A program made the translations under genes and the position numbers. Under the pieces are notes generated by a model, which was not told the origin of the DNA, ran no database searches, and worked only from the letters and a program-made list of their open reading frames with translations. Positions 59,930 to 64,000 of a stretch of DNA of 64,000 nt are shown one piece after another; the stretch's first letter is position 1, and each line of letters starts with the position of its first letter. Source of the stretch: Larix kaempferi (taxonomy: Eukaryota > Streptophyta > Pinopsida > Pinales > Pinaceae); the NCBI GenBank assembly GCA_027924585.1, contig BSBM01000877.1, positions 4,403,501 through 4,467,500 on the forward strand, written 5' to 3'.

Positions 59930-61650
59930 ATTTCCCTATGATTAACAAATTCTTAACTTGGAAGGTGGGTAGTGGTTCTCAAGTTAGGATTGGAAATGAT
60001 GTTATTTTGGGATATGGTGAGAGGATAATATCCCTAGAAGTTATGAGGACTCTCCTACATGATAGGGGCTATGTGACTTCGAATTATATTGGTAATCCTA
60101 TTCTTACAAGCCTCTAGACTCAGGGTTGGTTTCCTATAGTGGATTTGGATTTGATGGAAATCATGTAGGTTTGTGGGAAGCATATTTAAATAGTCTAAAG
60201 TGAGGGCGCAACAAATTTAAATATGAATATGATTTGCTAATCTATTTTTATAATAAATCAGGGTGCTATTAGTCTATAAGACTTTTTTATTCATCCATTT
60301 TTCATTTAGATCCATAAGATTTGAAGTGGTGATGGAAACATGTGTGGAATTCAAAAGCACCAAAGAAGACCATGATTTTTTATGAATTGATTAGATGAGT
60401 AAGTTTATCTAGGTGGATATCAAAGGCCACCCACCTATTCCATTGATTCAAAATTGTTCCACATCTTGGAATTTTTACTATATTTTCTCAGGCCTTGAAC
60501 TTATGTCACACTTTATGGGAATTTACCTTGCATTTTTTGTAGTTTACATAAGCCACATAATCTTTGATTAATGGCATACCATACTCATAGAGCATGATTT
60601 AGATTTGTAATAATCCAAGAAATGCCCGAAATGGAGTTTGTATGCAAAATTTGCACCCCCGGGAATTTGATGTATCAACTAGCCTCCTCGAGAGTCGCAT
60701 TCCTTTTGCCACATCATTTCCTAGGGCATCATACCTTATGATAAAATGTAGCATTGCACTATTGTAATGTATTATTTTGAATGAGAGTGGTTGACACATA
60801 TATCTTCAAAGATAAGCTACCAACATTCTAACTAGTTTGAATTACTTTGCATTTTACAATTCATTATGATTTCATTCATTAAAAGAATTTGGATTTTATT
60901 GTATTATTATGCTCTTTGGAATATATTTGTGTTTCCTTTTATTTCCTACATATTCTAGATCACATGGATTGACATGGGAAGTGTTACAAAAACATAATAG
61001 GCATGTATCAATCATTTGTTTCTTATGTAGTACCGAAGCAAAGACCATATAGCGTATTCTTATTCATTGATCTTATGCACATCAAGTCTAGAAGAATGTT
61101 GAGAAGTTGGCATGTGTTCAAATGTTTGAAATATAGAGATGGTGGAAATTTTCTTTAAGAATTGGTTTAGTGCTCCTGGATTAGAAGATTATAAATCCAT
61201 TTCATGTCTGATCATTTATGGAATTTGGTTAACTCGAAACTTGACTATTTTAAAAGGAAAACTCATTTTTTATTTTCAATTTTTTTCTCTAGTGAAGGCT
61301 TTGATCTCCAATTGTCTCATACCAATCTCTTCTATTGTTCATTGCTAGGTGTCTCCATTAGATATTGATAAGTCCCTCCCTTGGAGTTTCTTTGATGGGA
61401 TGATGCAAGGGACTCTGATATTTTACAATGCTAGGGAGAATTTATTTTTGAATGACTCACATAGCATTAAGTTCAAGGCTAATACTGGACCGAATTGCAA
61501 CAATTATGTAGAGTTCGTTGTGCTAAAGATTCTTCTTAAATACACGATGGATAGAAATATTCAACAATTGCATGTTTTTGGACATTTTTCTTTGGTAGTG
61601 AATTGGATGAATGATATTGTTGGTGTACAAAAAATTTAGTTGAGGACTAT
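59930..61650 (+). pseudogene. LINE ORF2 3' part (RT tail, zf-RVT, RNase H), right copy
   Basis: 59930-60150 reads LTWKVGSGSQVRIGNDVILG, typical of the segment after RT in plant L1-type ORF2. Then come a zf-RVT remnant (about 60970-61080) and RNase H-like sequence: PWSFFDG, NLFLNDS, CNNYVEFVVLKILLKY and LVVNWMNDI (final helix). The GDS motif is GHF here, so an active-site Asp is gone. Stops and frameshifts throughout. Gives a fuller view of the module truncated in the left copy. Confidence 0.6.
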
Positions 61651-61669
61651 TGGAGATTTTATGAGGGGG

Positions 61670-63160
61670 TGTAATATCTTACTTTTGAACCCTAGATTGT
61701 AATGTAATAAATCATGTATTGTTTATAGGACGTGGTTTATGAGAAATTCAAATCAAGTGGGTTGAGTTGCAATCACCTTGAGTTGCATAGTACACATTCC
61801 TAGTGTGGAGTTGAAGTCAAATGCATGACTAGTGAATGTGTATGAGTCCCAATGATGGGCTAGGAGTATGGTGTGGTTGTATAATTTTCCATGATATGCT
61901 TATGTACATGTAAAAGTATGTATGAAGAGGAAAAACACATAATAATATAATATCCATCAAAATGGTTGATTGAAGGAGCAACAAGGGGACTATAATATCA
62001 TAAGAGATGAAGAGGAAAGGGAGGTTTTGGGTGATTTGACCTTGTCATTGTCCTTGGAGTACTTTGATTTTTTTTCATGATTCTTACAAGTTGTCACATC
62101 AATATTTGACTTGTATGTATGTACTAAGGACAAGTGTCATATACTTGGGAAGCGAGGAGATCCCATGCAAACAAATGTCATCCATTGTCTTTTCCACCAG
62201 CATAGATCTATCTTAAACCCGTATCTATTAAGCACCGAGAGGGATCCAATTTCTTGAGGTGTATTTCTTTTTTTAAATTTAAACTCAAAAATTTGATCTC
62301 TCTTGATTGATAGATCCAGGTTTAAGTTTTAAGTTTTTATTTTATAAACGAACATCTATTTTTTAATTACTTTTTATAATATTTTATTTTATGAACCAAC
62401 ATGGATTTTTTTAAAATACTTTCCATATTTTTTTTTATGAGCGGACATGATTTTTTTTAATTATTTTTTTAGTAACAAACATTACATCACAAACGTTACA
62501 ACATCTTCCCCATACTTACTTTACTTTGCTTTACTTCTTTTTACTTTACTTTACTTTACTTACCTCTTTTTACTTTACTTACTTCTTTTACGCGCAATTC
62601 CTTTTTACGTTTTATTAGATGTAACGCTACATTTTTACGTTTTGTTAGATGTAATGCTACATCACACACATTAGAAGATCTCCCCCATACTGGGCTGTAG
62701 AGAACCTCGTTTCACTCGATGCAATAAATTCTATCATCATTCTATTATTCAACCATTCATGGGCATGGGGAGGGGACAAGCTCCCATGTTATGGGGATGT
62801 TTTTCCCTAGTTGTTAGGAATGGTATGGCTATTGTGACTTAAAATAACAACGATTCCCATATTCATGTAGCTACTAGGACTCCCTAGAATTTGGAAAATA
62901 TTGTATATAAAAATGTGGAATAAAATGGGATGGTTGGGGAGAGAGACCATGCCTAGAATATCCACAGTAGTTGAGACAACCTTGTTTTTGTTTCTTATTG
63001 ACTATTAGGAGCCAATTTTTTTTTCCTAGATTATACCAAAAGGTAGATAATATATTTGACTCTTTATAACCACATTAAAGAGCACTAGAAGGGAAGATTA
63101 CTCTAAGGAATTATTGAGAAGGAAAAGAGTAGGTATTCCTTGCGTTGTATGTGTTATCAA
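61670..63160 (+). repeat. Element E 3' LTR (truncated, with insertion)
   Basis: TGTAATATCTTACTTTTGAA... matches 53475 to about 54440, then homology stops near 63160. About 535 bp at 62188-62724 are absent from the other copy. Confidence 0.7.
62188..62724. other. ~535-bp insertion in E LTR
   Basis: Starts after GTCATCCATT and ends near CACTCGATGCAATAAATTCT. T-rich, with TTTACTTTACTT repeats (62515-62590) and a doubled TTTTACGTTTTRTTAGATGTAAYGCTACAT (62605-62661). No TIR or coding recognised. Confidence 0.6.
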
Positions 63161-63299
63161 TCAAATCAACACTTCTTCGGCTATGATGACATTGAATTAT
63201 CGCTCACACAAAAGGGAACTATGGATTGAAGAGTCTGGATTTTCTATAGATGTTTCTGGCCTTAATCATCTCTCCTTTATCCAAATCAATTCATTTTTG

Positions 63300-64000
63300 T
63301 GATAGAATTTTAGGACTTAACTGCGGATTTATATCTAACATCTAGCGAATCAACCGCTTGTGATCCACTTACCACTCACAGGCTTCCCTTAAAAGTTGCA
63401 CCCGCTACCTGTTTGAAGCTTGTTCGCGTGTTACCCGCTTGTTGCAAAGCCTACACCCGCGGGTCCCTCTTAAAATCATGAAAATAAAAAATAAAATTCA
63501 AATTTGGGGCAGTTGGAGGAAGTTCTTTAACTTCCACACCGACCCTAATTGTTTTCCTCTCGAAACTATCTTCCTTTCCTTTCCATAAATACAAGGGGAG
63601 GGACATGAGAGAGGGGGTTCACTCTTGAGATATCGAATGCTGGAGAAATTTTGCTTGAAGGAGAGGAGCAAGAGATCCCATATCTTGGTTTCATAGGTGT
63701 TGTTGCAGAATAGGGTATATGTACTTGTTGTCATTTTTATGATCAATAAATAAGCCTTTCTCTTCTAATACTAGTTGTGTTTGGTATTTGAATTGAATAT
63801 TGTGAATCTTTCATGCTTAACTTAGGTATGAGTTTCCTATTTTATTATTCGTTCATGTTTAGCCAAATTTTTTAAGGAAGGTAATACCTATTTTGCATGA
63901 TATGTATAGAAGATTGTGGAGCAAGGACAAAAGAGTTGAAATCTTGGATCAGCCTTCTAGAGCATAAGGTATTTATTCTTTTGCTTTTAAATCCTAGTAT
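63300..64000 (+). other. Possible LTR-like promoter/polyA region
   Basis: CATAAATACAAGGGGAGG (TATA-like, 63584) followed about 150 bp later by GATCAATAAATAAGCC (63741), spacing typical of an LTR U3-R-U5. No boundary, PBS or partner LTR can be defined before the window ends. Confidence 0.3.

Larger units (their letters stand above)
59108..61669 (+). mobile_element. Element E, right copy, internal segment 2
   Basis: Direct copy of 51738-53474 plus the extra 59340-60180. Ends at PPT-like ATGAGGGGG followed by the LTR at 61670. Confidence 0.8.

Overview
The window looks like plant nuclear DNA made almost entirely of transposable elements. It is AT-rich, has GT-AG introns in transposase genes, tRNA-Met-type primer-binding sites, a CACTA (En/Spm) transposase, a Ty3/gypsy Tat-like element, a tRNA-derived SINE and LINE-type domains. 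The old, deeply nested insertions would suit a large-genome seed plant, possibly a gymnosperm, but that is inference. I recognise no intact host gene. Every recognisable protein-coding unit carries stops or frameshifts. All comparisons were made by eye.

Layout. (1) 1-1.45 kb: a ~780 bp near-perfect palindrome, then a reading frame with a 12-residue tandem repeat. (2) 2.15-5.23 kb, minus strand: a multi-exon CACTA accessory (Transposase_24/TNPA-like) gene whose first visible exon encodes a SET methyltransferase-like domain. This is the most unusual object here. (3) 5.3-15.7 kb: degenerate sequence with several local duplications and one unrecognised decayed ORF (6.2-6.9 kb). (4) 15.73-18.43 kb: a composite satellite of GAT microsatellites and a ~170 bp unit. 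(5) 18.7-23.8 kb plus 39.86-39.88 kb, minus strand: a TNP2-type CACTA transposase gene. Its first exon is split by (6) LTR element A (23817-39854, TSD TCTGG), whose 5' LTR is itself split by LTR element B (23880-31067, TSD CATAT). The CACTA end is at about 40363, with palindromic subterminal repeats at 40.08-40.25 kb. (7) 41.0-63.2 kb: two tandemly arranged copies of LTR element E that share a central LTR (53475-54953). The left copy is interrupted by element C (42498-51639, TSD ATCAT), a Tat-like gypsy element lacking the RT core and integrase. The right copy carries a SINE (about 58755-58964). (8) 63.3-64 kb: probably part of another LTR.

Order of events from nesting: CACTA first, then A into its exon 1, then B into A. 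B's two 604-bp LTRs differ at only about seven sites and it is the youngest. A and B both lack pol and must have been mobilised in trans. In the CACTA element, TNP2 (transposase) and the SET/TNPA-like gene lie on the same strand, as expected for one element, but the distal CACTA terminus was not found, so joining them is inference.
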